DNA of 64,000 nt from Platerodrilus igneus (lineage: Eukaryota; Arthropoda; Insecta; Coleoptera; Lycidae), in NCBI GenBank assembly GCA_036346225.1, contig JARFIW010000884.1, forward strand, positions 4,822,501 to 4,886,500. The letters are read 5' to 3'. Made by a program: the position numbers and the translations under genes. The notes under the pieces are model-generated. The model did no database searches, was not told the origin of the DNA, and saw only the letters and a program-made list of their open reading frames with translations. Every line of letters begins with the position of its first letter. Positions within the stretch are counted from its first letter, which is position 1. This document shows positions 33,019 to 45,360 of the stretch, one piece after another.

Positions 33019-33609
33019 TATTATCGAGCTAAATCTAAATAAAATGCAAAGGTGTTTTGCTGATAGGTTTTGAATATTAATACAATATATACAGGTCTTT
33101 GTTGGAACTATTTTTAAAAGACCTGATAATTAATTTCAATTACCCAGGAAAATTCTATACTAATTTTATGGGTTACACCAGGGGTTTATCTCAAAAGACA
33201 GAGCGATACGGTTTAGAAATAGATTAAAGATGAATTATATACGGTGCTTGCAAAGGTTAATCTGCAAATCAGTAAGGGGTCATTCGATTTTGAAAAAAAT
33301 TCTGAGGGATTTGAGAACCTGAGGAAAAACACAATAATAATTGAAATCTTACACGATGGTATATTAAAAATACTGCTAAGAGTAATTTTGTTTAGTAATT
33401 CTAAAAATGGCGTTGGTGGTTAAATACATACAGGTAAAACCCACTATAAACAATTATACACGTCACTTTTCCAGTCAAGACTTGCATATAACGCCAACTA
33501 ATATAATAAGGAGCTGGCCGCTCGACCATCGGCATAAAAGGCGAGAGCTATGTTCCAGTGCATTAGTCGTCAAAGTATCGTCGAGTTTGATTAAAATTAT
33601 AAATTAAAG

Positions 33610-34430
33610 ATGGATTTTTCTTGTGTTGACGTTACAAGTGATGTGCGAGTACCACAATTAAATATCAACCAACTGGTTGGTAAGTCAACCTATAGGTTAG
33701 GCGAATTTCCTTCAAATTATCACCACCATATATTAGAAGTTGGTTTTGATTTATATGGTGGTCTTCAACCTGTCATCCAAGGGATTTGCTGTAGTGGTAT
33801 GTGTGCTGATTCTACGATAACATTCTCTTACTTCGATTGGAAGAAATTGTGTACTTTTCAAGTAGAATTTCAAATTCGCCAATTTGCTCAAGACTCAAAA
33901 CAAGTACGATTAAATGGTCTGACTACTGGAAACGATGTTGTTGACATACAATTGGATCAAGATTTCAAATTGCAGCTGAGCACAGCCTTTAATAGAAGTA
34001 TATGGTTGTTGAACAATTTTGAAAAAAGAATTTATATAATATGAAGATTACGAAAGATGGAATGTTATTGTCCTACCTGCGTACGAGTGCATCAAGCTAT
34101 TAAATTTGCGAGAATTGATCTGTTTTAAAATGGTTGAGTTAAGGTGTAGAAACTTTCCAGAATTTTACGAAAATTTGTTGCTGATATAAAAAGTATGTGG
34201 AAATACGACGGAGGAAGAAAGGGTTCAAACGTTATTAGAGGGAGAGCAGTGCCATTATTTCTCTGTCTAATGATTGCAGCAATTTAAATTACTTGACAGT
34301 GTTGGAAATTATTAAATGTTTCCCCATTCAGTACTTAAAAGATGCAACTGCAAGGCAATCGCTTGCGCAAATGTTTAGAGATTTGGCTATCACAGATTCG
34401 CCAGACTCTGGTTACCACAGCGGTTTATAG
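33610..34430 (+). pseudogene. Right-TIR copy of the 275-aa gene, frameshifted
   Basis: Same start as the left copy. The first ~135 codons are almost identical, then one G is missing near 34025 (stop at 34042-34044) and further one-base changes follow (near 34062, 34170 and 34240). The C-terminal SPDSGYHSGL is still recognisable at 34400-34430. The promoter block at 33532 is conserved. Confidence 0.85.
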
Positions 34431-34606
34431 ATGTTATCAATACGTGTATGTATTCTATTAAAACATTATATTTTCTTGATAAAGTTTGTTTTTACATATT
34501 TGTATCGCCAACATTACCATAAATTATTAATAGACGTATTAAACTATCCTGTTTTTATTTTAAGTTTAAAGTGGTGTACCCGCAAATAATAAACACAATT
34601 TACCGC

Positions 34607-34750
34607 ATGTTAACAAAAAGTTGTGGGAAATTTAAAGACGAGTTTTACGGTGACTTGGTGTTAGAATCTGTAGGTAGTAAGGCTAAGTCCTACTGTATTG
34701 TGCGCGAGAAGGACACGATTAAAAGATTAAAGGGATCTCACAAAGTGTAG
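34607..34750 (+). pseudogene. Polymerase-B C-terminus-like remnant, right TIR
   Basis: 47 codons from ATG 34607 to TAG 34748-34750; the frame is also open upstream. The segment GKFKDEFYGDLVLESVGSKA followed by KSYCIV and KRLKG has the shape of the C-terminal region of protein-primed family-B DNA polymerases of Polinton-type elements (a K..DE block, then 'E.VG...K.Y', then a Lys-Gly motif). The catalytic palm domain is absent. Assignment is by pattern, not search. Confidence 0.45.
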
Positions 34751-36154
34751 TTAAGTAAAACCGAGGGTCTTACAACCTATAACGAGCATATATTCCCAAA
34801 AGGGGTGGGCATCCAGCTACGCAACAGTGCGTGGGAGAATAAGGATTCTCTCCAATAAGAAATTAAAGTCATTGGGAAATGGTAGAAATGTTAAACCTAT
34901 AAAGGCGATTATTAATTGTGGTTTAGTGACCGCGTTTGTGCACTCTTCGAGTGTCTTCGGCAATCTTCGATTGTTTCCAAAGAAAATATTCAAGCATGCC
35001 ATTTAATGTCGTGGTGTAACATCGTCCACTGTTAAGCTCCGTTAATTATACTACTAAATGAGGTTTGTATTTTCCGTAAATACGCACTTTTCAGCGCCTC
35101 GTGTTATTGGTAATCTACAAACAATTATATTTCGATTTCAAATGCACAAACATAATTAATAGAAAGTCCAAGAAAAGAAATTATAAAACAGCTTTTCACA
35201 TGATCGTTAAGAAATTAAAATATTTGCTGGATTACAAATAAATACAAATGAATTAATACTACATTGGAAGTTTCCGGAATTTGCGTTATAATGCTTCTAC
35301 CGCGTCACGTAAGGTAATTTAGGTAATTGATGTAGAATATCAATATGTAATAAGACCCATTTACTTTCAGTACTTAATCTGGTTTATTACATTTTTGTTA
35401 ATTCTGGAATTTAGGTAGTTAATGATGTCATACACAAAATTAACATGACTGGTATCTAGCGAAAGTTGTAGCACGTATTTTCAATTACGAATGCATTCTT
35501 CTTTCATTACAGAAGAAATTCCATAGATTTCATACCATTATTAACCACGCGATCCTTACACTAAAAGTCGACCTTGCCATTTCTACATTATTGTTAAGCA
35601 TGCATTGGAATTTTTGGATGCGGTAATTTCTTGTTTAAAGTAACTTAGTTAAATAAAGTGTAATTTAAAATTCATAAATGATTGTATAGTCAGTTATTGC
35701 AATTGAAAACACATTCAGGGAATAATTTATTTGCTCTGTATATTTTACATTAGCGTTTCCGGGCAAAACTTTCTGCTTTTAATTAATTAAAAGCATGCAA
35801 GTTTCTGGCATATATTCCTAAATAGAAAATAAGTAGTTGATGTACCGTTGAATGGAGTTCATCCTTGTTTACACAAATATCAGATCCTGCGAACTAGCGT
35901 CTTTGTTAATATTATTTAAAAAAATCAATACGTTAGATGGATAAGGTGTTCAGTGGCAGCTATTTTATCAATAAATTTTATTTAATATGTTTAGTTTTAT
36001 TTTCAACACCAAAATTCTAAGGTTCACAAAACAATTTCTACAACCGGTTTTAAGGCGTTGAAAAAGAGCTAGCCGCGGAGATCTGAAAATTAGAAATAAA
36101 AAGATTCGGGTAGCTGAGAAAAATCTAATATTAATTGATACCAAACATGATAGG

Positions 36155-36690
36155 TTTATCTCGAAAGATGCATTGGCTAGACGAGGAAAACTATTTGTTA
36201 GTATTGCTTATAGAGCAAAGGCGAAATTTAGAGGTTTGAGAGCTTAAAGTATAATTTTGCAGGGGGTGGTCCGATTTCAAATCTGTTTGCAGATTCAAAT
36301 TCTGCGTAAAATTCTAAGCTAACAAGATGTATCGCATGACTAAAAAAAAAATTATAAGAACGCTCAAAAGTCGCTATAGGTAAAAAATCTTAAAATAGGG
36401 GTAGCTCCCTGGGGGATGATGCTATCTAAAAAATTCCTAGAAATTCGGGTAGCTGAGAAAAATCTAATATTAATCGATACCAAACAAGATAGGTTTATCT
36501 CGAAAGATAAAAATGGCTAGTCGAAGAAAACTATTTGGTCCAGAATGTTAGCGGTAAAAAATCTTAAAATAGGTTTATCTCGTGTGTGGAAATGTGGATG
36601 CTCATTTATCTCGAAAGATGAAAAATTTAAGATAGGTTTATCTCGAAAGATGAAAAATAGTTAGTCGAAGAAAACTATTTGGTCCAGATG
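36155..36690. repeat. Subterminal repeated motif, right TIR
   Basis: GGTTTATCTCGAAAGAT recurs near 36164, 36493 and 36633, with variants near 36577 and 36604, interleaved with 'agtcgaagaaaactatttgg'. Clustering just inside the terminus is what a transposase or terminal-protein binding site would show. Confidence 0.75.
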
Positions 36691-36750
36691 TGTGTGGAAA
36701 TGTGGATGCTGGTGGAAATGTGGCGGCAGGATTCCCAAAAATGGTCTACT

Positions 36751-36756
36751 ACTGTA
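36751..36756. repeat. Right target-site duplication ACTGTA
   Basis: Identical to 25332-25337. Confidence 0.85.
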
Positions 36757-37430
36757 TAAAAAGATAATGAAACTTTATCCACATAAAAAATACTTTACTA
36801 ACAATCGAAAAAATTAATATCATCATTTTACGAGAAATGCACGTACGACATCTTAATATATTTAAATCATAGGTTAATTTTGTAGAAATTCACTACACGT
36901 GTAAGGTGGTAATACAAAGCTAATACATCATTTTATTACAAAGGTCTTTATTAACGTAAGAAGCATGTCACTATTTCAGGGTCAAGAGTTTCATATATAT
37001 TTGTTTTTCCTTATTAATTCAATTTCCGCTTGATAACATGCTTTAGGATAAGATAAACTTCTAGAGACAACACGTATCAGGAAACACTACATTTACTTTA
37101 ATTAACAAACACTACAAAATTTAGGTTCCTTGTTCCTAAAACGATGATAGATAACAATGTTTCTACATATATGTACAGTGTGGAACAGTCAAATGGAATA
37201 AATTCATTATTTTGGTAACTGTATATTTAAAAGAAAATACCAATACACGTCAATTTTAGATTATGAATTGACATCCTGCAACGAATAAATTTGATTCCTA
37301 TATTAAACCCCTTCGAGTGACAGTTACAACTCCCAAAATATGGGTTTGTGATATATCATTTGAAAGGTCTCGTCATTCTCTATTCAAAAATGTTATTGTT
37401 TTCACATTTATTGCAAAAATTAACAAAAAA
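36757..37430. other. AT-rich stretch without recognised genes
   Basis: Nothing recognised. It may include non-coding parts of the transposase-derived element at 37440. Confidence 0.5.
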
Positions 37431-37439
37431 AAATAAATC

Positions 37440-37535
37440 ATGCCGGACATTGCCTTGGTAATGTAGCTGCTCCATCTTGCTGGAACCATATCGTATTCGT
37501 TGTAACTTGAAGGTTTCCTGTATCAGTTACCGAAA
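37440..37535 (-). pseudogene. Transposase scrap (DDE type)
   Basis: Minus strand reads NTIWFQQDGAATLPRQ. The WFQQDGA block is the conserved second catalytic-Asp region of Tc1/mariner-like transposases. It is too short for family placement. Confidence 0.45.
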
Positions 37536-37569
37536 TTCAAACAACAAGTATAACACTCACAACTACTCT

Positions 37570-38640
37570 CATTTGGTTATAATCACACAACAATTTATTA
37601 ATGCGTTTCAAACAAAACTAACAATGCCATGTTAATTCAGTATAAGTGAGTGATTACTCAGTGGTTATATTTTTGTTAAATTTAAGACATTTTTGTTAGA
37701 CAAAAAAGTCGTTGTAAAAATATTGGACTCTACTTTTAGATTTTAATATTTATATGAAAATATTTTTTTGAAGTTGTATGTAAGATATTGTTTGTTAGAG
37801 AAAAGTTGTTGTGAATGTAGTAATTGTTATTTGAAATATTGTTTGTTAAAGAATATTTCGCGTCATTATAGATCTTATGTGTGATTCTAGGGGTTTTATT
37901 TAAATTGAGTTAGCATAAATAATTAGGGCAACACTTTTATTAACCACTTCAGACCACAGCATCTTTCAGTCCACAACACTTGTATCGAAGTCTAACCCGA
38001 GGCTCATTTAGAATCACTACAGTTCACAGCAATATATTGCTGTGATTATAAGGTTATTTAAGGTCGTATAAAGTCATGTAAATATCATAAAACCCCGAAA
38101 ACCAAACATCTAAATCCAAAAATGTACATAATCCACTCATTATGGAAAAGCAAATACAAATCACCCTGTATAAAATCAATAACAGGCTACTATTGATTAA
38201 AGGAAGCTCATTCCGTTATAACGTCGCCACATTTATCAAAATAAATAATAGCTGAAGCAATTCGGTCATTTTAGAACATTTAAGGACATTCTTAAGCTCA
38301 AAACACATACAAATTCAACATATTTGAAAAAGAAGGACCCGTTAAATAAAAATTCCTTCAATCTAAATATATTTGCGTAAATTAATTAATAAATGCGTAT
38401 AATTTATACCAGTTTGTAATAGTTAAACACTTAAAAACAGGCATATTTAAATAAGGTATGGATATTTGAGGCGACGGTAATACGTGCTGTTTAGAACGTA
38501 TATAAAATGCCATTCTTAATAATACGTGTTTTAATATAGTCTCTTGTTTAACTAACACTTTGTACTTTCCCACGCATTTTAAGTAGTGTTCCCCGTTTTT
38601 GTAACAGCAGTAAGTATAATTACATTATTTTATACATATT
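37570..38640. other. AT-rich stretch with a 22-bp perfect palindrome
   Basis: No gene recognised. A perfect palindrome spans 38024-38045, centred on AATATATT with CAGC/GCTG arms. Confidence 0.6.
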
Positions 38641-39010
38641 AGTCATCATCATCATTAGGTCTTCAGTCCTGGAACTGGTTAGACGCGTACCCTCATTGTT
38701 TCCTAGTCTGAACTAACCTACACATTTTCCTGAAATTTCCAATCTGCATCTATCACTATCTGATCTAGCTCTACATCTACCTCCTTTTTCCTATCTCTGC
38801 TTGTAATATATCCCATACTATTCCCCAAAAATACTTTAGAACGTATTCTGCCTTTCAATTTTTCCTTGTTTCCCTACTATTTCTATAACCTATTTGTTAT
38901 TAACTTTGTCTGTCAATGCTATCATCCTCGTACATCTGAGGCACGGCATTCCAAAATGCTGCTATCGTTTTTCTGTCTGCTTTTCCTACTGCCCATTAGT
39001 ATGACTTGCA
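38641..39010 (-). mobile_element. 5'-truncated LINE 3' end
   Basis: Inverted relative to, and matching, 3120-3604: 'cattaggtcttcagtcctgg' at 38653 mirrors the LINE tail, and the (ATC)n run at the left edge is the 3' terminal repeat. It carries only the last ~350 bp of the LINE. Confidence 0.75.
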
Positions 39011-39229
39011 AACTTCTACTGTGATATTTAACCTCGCAAAGTTTTCATATTAAAGTATTTCCGGAATATAGATCATTTACTTTTAACTACTACAAGAAGG
39101 TATTCACTTTCAACCTAAAGTGTTTTTTTAAAGAAATAAACACAGACTCCTCTCCTAGGTGTGTCTTTGCCTTAAAGTACGTTGGAAGTTGCATAGTCCT
39201 GTTACAATTTTATTTTGTTGGTCGCTAGT

Positions 39230-39390
39230 GTAACAATTTTATTTTCAATAATAATTCTTTGCATATAATTTCAAGAATAGTGTAACAATTTTATTAATAA
39301 CAATAATTCTTTGCATATAATTTCAAGAATAATGTAACAATTTTATTAATAATAATAATAATTTGCATTCAACTTCAATAGTAATACGCT
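39230..39390. repeat. ~52-bp tandem repeat, three copies
   Basis: 'tgtaacaattttatt' at 39230, 39281 and 39333, each followed by 'aataattctttgcat'. Confidence 0.85.
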
Positions 39391-42300
39391 AAGCCTGCAT
39401 CGTTTCTTAGTAATCTAGTTATATTCAGATATGTGTCGTATAAAGCTATTTACAAGCACATCTCTGTTTGATTGTTTCGTTCCCCTCCTGACGGCGCGAC
39501 CGCTCGAGCTGGTTATGGGATAGTCGGCCACAGGTGATAGAAATATCAACATGTACCCTTGGCTGGAGGCCGGCAATCTACGAATCCATTTCAAATAGTG
39601 AGGATATCTTCGAATAACGCGCGACAAGTAAGATGCAACTTTTAAGAACACACAAGGACACAGAAAAACACAGAATGTAAGGCGACAGGATATGATTCGA
39701 CACGTGAAACGAAGGAATTATAGAAGTTGATTTGGATGAATTTGTTTCAAATTGCAAACGCTGTTATCGTTGCTTGAAAAACGGGGATCCCGTCTTCCTT
39801 TGTCACAATGCGACAATTGCAGTTTTGGTTCGTAGCTAGCTATAAGTTTTTTATGTGTTTCAAAACTTGGAACACGTTAACTTGCTTTGATGCGTAATAC
39901 ATGTAAGGTGTAAAAGTTTCAACTAATTGTTGAGCTGGATTTATCAGTAGTAAAACGAAAGTTCATTGATTTAGTGTTCTAAAAAAACATACTTTGCTCC
40001 ATATGAATCGTCGGTAATGTCAACAGGTGTTACTGACGTCATATTTTTCTACTTTGTACAGCTGACAGATGTTATTTTAAAAGCAAATGCTTTGAACAGC
40101 TGTAGTGCAATATATGTAAACATGTCTATTTTTGTGATCAGCTTTATCTACACTAAAATTAGTATACGTAATTTTGAAAGCTCAAATGCTAATATTGTTA
40201 GGAGCTATTAATTTGTAATCTACCTGAAAAGATCTGCCCAGGTTAGACTCCTATTTGTACAACAAGTTCATGTTTAAGGTAAAGTGCTTGATGAATAATA
40301 ATAAACACAAACAGGAAAGTTAAAAGTTTAAGATTGATGCAGTTAATGATAAAAATTTTTGTTACAAGTTATATTATTTTAAAAGAGATCTTTTAGTAAA
40401 CAATTGGTTCAAGATTAAAGATTTTTTATTTTGATCAAGTGCGATCAAATCTAATTACATAAAGCTAAAACCCTTCTGATTTTTGGAACAATAAGTATTA
40501 CTTGCGCCACAACAAAACAAACAAAAAACGTTTCAGTCCCTCTGCTTTCGGTAACCGACCATCTCCTCTTGTATTAAATTTTGAAATATGCTTTTTATAT
40601 AAAATAATACAACGTGTGTTTTTTAAATCTAATTATAAAATAAAATATAGATATATACCTACTAAAAATTACCGTTTCTTTATGTTTACTAAGATTTATG
40701 TTTATACAATTTATCCAATTCAATTATTACTTTAAACTTTAGATTTTTCTTTTTCACTTATTTTCTTTTATATTCAATAATTGGATATATAAAGGCGTCC
40801 TGATTTTCAAACTGCAAAATATAACGGAATCTGTTTCTATGTAAACATTCTCTCATTTCTATAATTTCTGTTCTTTCTTCTTATCGCCGCCGCCTATGAC
40901 AGAGCGTTTTCCTAATCGATGCTTTTATTTTCTACCCAGCAATTTTTGCCGATCCCCTGTATTTCTTTTTGGGTATAGAGTGTATGCCCCATATTATTGA
41001 AAATCTTCACCCAAAGTTGGATTAAAATTTTTTTACAAATAGTTCTTCCTCTTCAGTACGGTCATATTTTATTTTCAATTTCATCACTATCACGATCTAG
41101 AGTGTTTACGCATCATTGTCTACCTGCTATATACTATAAGCACGACTGCTATTATCCCATCTATCACTGCCGATCCCTTTGTCTCATTGAGAATAGAACC
41201 ACACATGTGTGGCCATTGTCAAAGCTGAAGTGAATATCCCTAAATTTTCCTTATTATATATTTCCTTTATTCAGACACTTGATTTCACTATCATTAAGCT
41301 ACACCAAGTTTAGTTTTAGATTAGAGATTTGAAACTTGAAATTGTCCAACTTCCCTGCCCTCAAAAGATTGAATATTCCCTACTCAACAATTTCGTTCCT
41401 ATGTTCTCTTTAGTAATTTTTTATATCTGTCCAGAATCCGACTACCGAATTAAGGTGGTCTTCTGAGACAATGCCTCTACTCACCTAGTGTTAATCATCT
41501 TAATAATTATAAACTACGTGTCCTGGGATTAAAACACGATCATCGTTTTCTTATTGCCTTCCAGAAATGAGAGTATCAAAAAGAGCAAAGGGGTATTTCT
41601 GAGAGATAATCAAATTTGTGTCAATGTATCCTAAAATGGTAAAATTATATCGTATTTCTTTTCAAAAATAAAGTAAGAGTATTTGCAAGTAAATTAAAAT
41701 GTCAGAAATAAATTCTTCATTTTAACCAGATATTCATACTAAGTTTCACATACACAGTGTTTTTGAATAACAAAATGCTAGGACTTTATATAAACCTGGT
41801 ATACATTTGAGTTAGGGTCACTGGACAGACAGTTCAAGTATTTTATGAAAATTGCACTATCACGTCTTAAAAAATTCAAAAATGATGTAATAATTAATCA
41901 ATTTAATTCCGCATTTTACGAAATTTAGTAGATTAAAGAACTAATTTCCCTATCTCTTTGGTTACACATTGATTCGAGTTGTTCTGTCACATTCCTTAAA
42001 ATTCTTTTTCAAATCTTTTTCTATCCATACATCATCAAGGAAGTGAATTAAACGTGCATGTAACTATGACAAAGCGATAACAATTCATTGAATGTTGATT
42101 ACTTTCCTATTACGAAACGTTTGGCATCGTAAATTGGCTGTTATTAATAATATTGACCTTCAGGCATCCTTAGACACTTGATTAGTATAATAAGATAAGA
42201 CTTACTTCTTGAATAAAAACGATTTCTGTCTCTATGAGACCAGACCGGCTTCAAATTAGATGAAGCATGAAAGAAAGTGTATGTTTAATAGTATATAGCA

Positions 42301-42856
42301 GTATTATATATTGATTATAACGGAGCTAGTATTAAAAATGATAAATATAGATACATAGATGTAGAGGCTTGTTACCGGTAAAATTAGAATTAAGTGAACT
42401 CTGATTTGCCCTGAGGCGGTGGGGACTCCATAACAACATAAGGGTACGTCGGCTAACTGCAGTGGTGCGGGAGTGGATTCCTATAGAAAAATTATGAGAC
42501 AATAAAAATGGTAAAAATAATAGCGACATAAAAATAATAAATAAAAGGGCTGAAATACAACAAAACAACGTTACACTATCACTTACCCCAGAAAGGTTCT
42601 TCTCTGTTAAAATCGAGGGGCGGCAAGCCGTCTGTTGTGGCAATTTGTTATTATTTCTATACCGAAGACTGTTTTTTCGCATAAATATCCCTTGCTTCGG
42701 TATCCTAAACTTTATAACATTATCTTACCGTTCTCGAAAATACCTCCAAAACACTTAATTGTCATATTTAAAGAAATTTCTCAAATAAAGTGCTTCTTCC
42801 AAATATGAATCCTTCACTGGATATCCCTTACAATTAACTGACTTTACCTAATCTTT
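39391..42856. other. Stretch without recognised genes
   Basis: Several short ORFs (e.g. 40502-40735, 42332-42682) show no family features. A GC-richer block at 39470-39620 is not identified. Confidence 0.5.
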
Positions 42857-42861
42857 TAAGC

Positions 42862-42869
42862 TGTTTCGT

Positions 42870-42916
<47 letters not shown>

Positions 42917-43349
42917 GTACATAATTTACAGTTTAATTTGTTTTCCGCATTTAGAATTTGTTAATTGTTTGCCTCCGCCCGGTTTTCAATTAACCTTATC
43001 CTACCGTGTCATTACTTCAATCACTGCCTGTGTTAAGTGACGCGATATAAATAAACTATGCTGTACACATGTGCAAGAACCTTCTTTATCACCGGCCACG
43101 GCGAAGACACGAAGCAATTTGTACTATCGACTCCGTACTAGACGGTCGCATTAATATTATCTGTTACGAACCGCCGCCATAATTAATTGTAGTTATGTTT
43201 CGCTATTGTTAACAAAAGTGTTTGAAGCAATCGTTTGTTTCTGTTTATAATCAATAATTCTTTGTTTCTGTTTATTATCATTTATTTTTTGAATATATGT
43301 CCACTCTTCTCTCCAATTTACTTATCGAAATCTGGCCTCATTTTTTACT
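42862..43349 (+). repeat. 5' LTR of the BEL element
   Basis: Matches 45691-46151, including 'cctccgcccggttttcaatta' and 'tgctgtacacatgtgcaag' blocks, with small indels. Confidence 0.82.
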
Positions 43350-43435
43350 TGTTCATTTCGAGCGGATGTGAATGTTTGCACAAATTCTAAATGATAATAG
43401 ATTTCATATCATAAATCATACCACTTATCAAACTA

Positions 43436-44063
43436 TTGCCAATTTTTAATAACATCACTCTTGCCTACAATAAACTTCGCGAAAAATATCGTAATATTTG
43501 TCACATTACCTCAGCTCTATGGAACAATATTGATAAATTTCCCAAATTGAATTCTGATAATCCCACGGGTTTGCACAAATTAGTTAATACTTTTGTTGAT
43601 AATTCACAAGCGCTTGAGAAATTTGATTTGCCCATAGAGCAATAGGATTTTATTCTTGTATACATGATCTTAAATCGCCTTAATGTACATACTGCCCGGA
43701 ATTTTGAATTGCATCAAGATCCTACCGCTATTCCATCCTATAGAGACTTAATTGCTTATCTGAAAAAACTTGTAAATCTTTATCGAATTTGTCGGTAAAT
43801 TATAAAACCAATTTAAACACAGTTATTCATTCCAGCAACCTGTTTAAGTCTCGCTCCACCGTTTCCATGTTAGTACAGACGAAGCCTAATGCTAATAAAT
43901 GTCCGCTTTGTAAACAAGATCACAATTTTTATCGCTGTAATGATTTCGTCAAACTTTCTTCACAAAATCGCTACAACTTTGCAAAAAACCAACATCTTTG
44001 CATTAATTGCCTTAGCAATTCTCACATTTTAAATAAATGCAAGTCTACTATTTCGTGCGGCTA
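43436..44063 (+). pseudogene. gag: BEL/Pao gag remnant with zinc knuckles
   Basis: The first piece (43436-43645) reads NITSALWNN-type helical Gag sequence to a stop. After a shift, 43789-44063 encodes the BEL Gag C-terminus with CPLCKQDHNFYRC and CINCLSNSHILNKC, the paired zinc-knuckle-like motifs of this family. Stops and shifts make it non-functional. Confidence 0.75.
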
Positions 44064-44276
44064 ATGCAATCAACGTCATCTTTCCTTACTGCCGTTTTCG
44101 CTGCTAGTAATCAGGCTCGCTTGAGCCCGGACTCCGCTGCCTCTAAGTTTTCACCTTGTACTAGTCCTTTTATTTAAGACCGCTACACGCCTTTTGCTCC
44201 TCGTTCCTCTAAAGAATCATCGACTTCGTGTAGCTGTAGTGGTCCGTCAACTTCAAATGTCGTTTTATTTAATTCT

Positions 44277-44810
44277 TTGGCTAAAAATGCCGTCATTTTA
44301 CTTACCGCCGTTCAAGTCAAAATTGCTGATTTCTCTGATTCTTTCCAAAGATTTCGCGGTTTACCCGATTCGGACAGCATGACTTCTTTTATTTCCCAAA
44401 ATAGTGTGAAACGTTTTGGTTTTCGTACTACTCCACATTCCCTTATCCTTAGTACTTTAGGCTCCATGCGATCTGCAGCTCTGCCTGGCGCTGTCGGCGT
44501 CTCGCTCAAACCAATAGGTATCTCTTCACCGATTATTAATTTTCAAGCTGTAGTACTTCCCAAAATTTGTGAAAATTTACCTACTTCTATTATTTGTTTA
44601 CAACATTTCGATCATCTGGCTAACCTCAAGCTAACTTACCCGCTCTTTGCTCAATCTGGACCCATTGATTTCTTACTTGGCGCGGATATTTTTCCCCAAG
44701 TGTTATTAGGCGGTCGCATCCAGAATGCTACCGATCAACCTGTTGCTATTAATACTATTTTTGGATATGTTTTAAGGGAAGCATACCCTCCTCGCCCGCT
44801 TCTGAAGTAA
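44277..44810 (+). pseudogene. BEL/Pao protease remnant
   Basis: 177 codons of the BEL aspartic protease domain, with LPDSDSMTSFI where the family has an active-site D-S/T-G. The Gly is replaced by Asp, which predicts loss of activity. The distal IDFLLGADIFPQVLLGG segment is well preserved. Confidence 0.75.
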
Positions 44811-44879
44811 CTAGCTCGTTTTGTATGGCAGATTCTACTTCCCGTTAAAAGATATTGTCGCTTAATTCTGGTAAGTCAA

Positions 44880-45360
44880 AGCTGTCTCCGCCGCTCAACC
44901 TTTCACGCTTGATGAAACTCTTGTTAAACATTTTGACGATACGTTCCGCCGCAATGAACCAGATCAATATGTCGTCTCACTGCCGTATAGAGATCAAGAA
45001 CCATTTTTTTCAGGTAGTCGTGATCTTGCCTTACAGCGATTTGTTTCCCTAGAAAATCGTCTTGTAAATTGCACCATGCTTTGCTTCCTTTGCTTGCGTA
45101 TACTCAACAATCTTATTTTGCTATCGAGTTTGAGGCCATCTTGAACTCACGTCTTCTGACCTGTTTGAGCACTGACCCCAATGATTTGAGCTGTCTTACG
45201 CCCGGTCATTTTTTAATTTTGACTTCTTTAACCGTCATCCTGGAGCCCGCCCTATTTCACCTTCCGCTTAACCAGCTCTCCCACTGGCAATTTCTCCAGC
45301 GAATTCAACCAGATTTTTGGTCCCGTTGGTTCAAGGAGTATTTGCACTCGCTACAATAGC
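44880..45360 (+). pseudogene. pol: BEL/Pao RT start fused by deletion to integrase C-terminus
   Basis: 44880-45070 reads the first part of the BEL RT region (VVSLPYRDQEPFFSGS, then LALQRFVSLENRLV). At about 45075 it jumps into the region before the integrase C-terminus (FEAILNSRLLTCLSTDPNDL, then LTPGHFLI), ending with FWSRWFKEYLHSLQ, the DUF5641-type end of BEL Pol. RT catalytic, RNase H and integrase core sequence is missing. Confidence 0.75.

Larger units (their letters stand above)
25338..36750. mobile_element. Maverick/Polinton-like (adintovirus-related) element, 11.4 kb, very long TIRs
   Basis: Starts AGTAGACC and ends GGTCTACT, so termini are AG...CT, and is flanked by the 6-bp duplication ACTGTA (25332-25337 and 36751-36756). 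Both are hallmarks of Polintons. TIRs of about 3.7 kb enclose a 3.95-kb centre. Gene content supports the assignment: an A32-like packaging ATPase with Walker A and B, and polymerase-B C-terminal-like remnants. No integrase, major capsid or full polymerase is visible, so the copy is a decayed, probably non-autonomous derivative. A full Polinton is usually 15-20 kb with TIRs of a few hundred bases to about 1 kb. Confidence 0.82.
33019..36750 (-). repeat. Right terminal inverted repeat, ~3.7 kb
   Basis: Inverted copy of 25338-29072. A stretch near 35940-36110 is unmatched, and the subterminal part 36100-36490 is internally repeated ('gaaattcgggtagctgag' twice). The palindrome GCTTTTAATTAATTAAAAGC is retained at 35775-35794. 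Confidence 0.9.

Noticed and set aside
25338..36750. Parvovirus/densovirus or herpes-like endogenous virus
   Set aside because: Termini, 6-bp target duplication and the A32-type ATPase fit Maverick/Polinton. No NS1 helicase or herpes gene is seen.
42332..42682. 116-codon minus-strand ORF with a hydrophobic segment
   Set aside because: No family features or neighbours. AT-rich composition explains the hydrophobic run.
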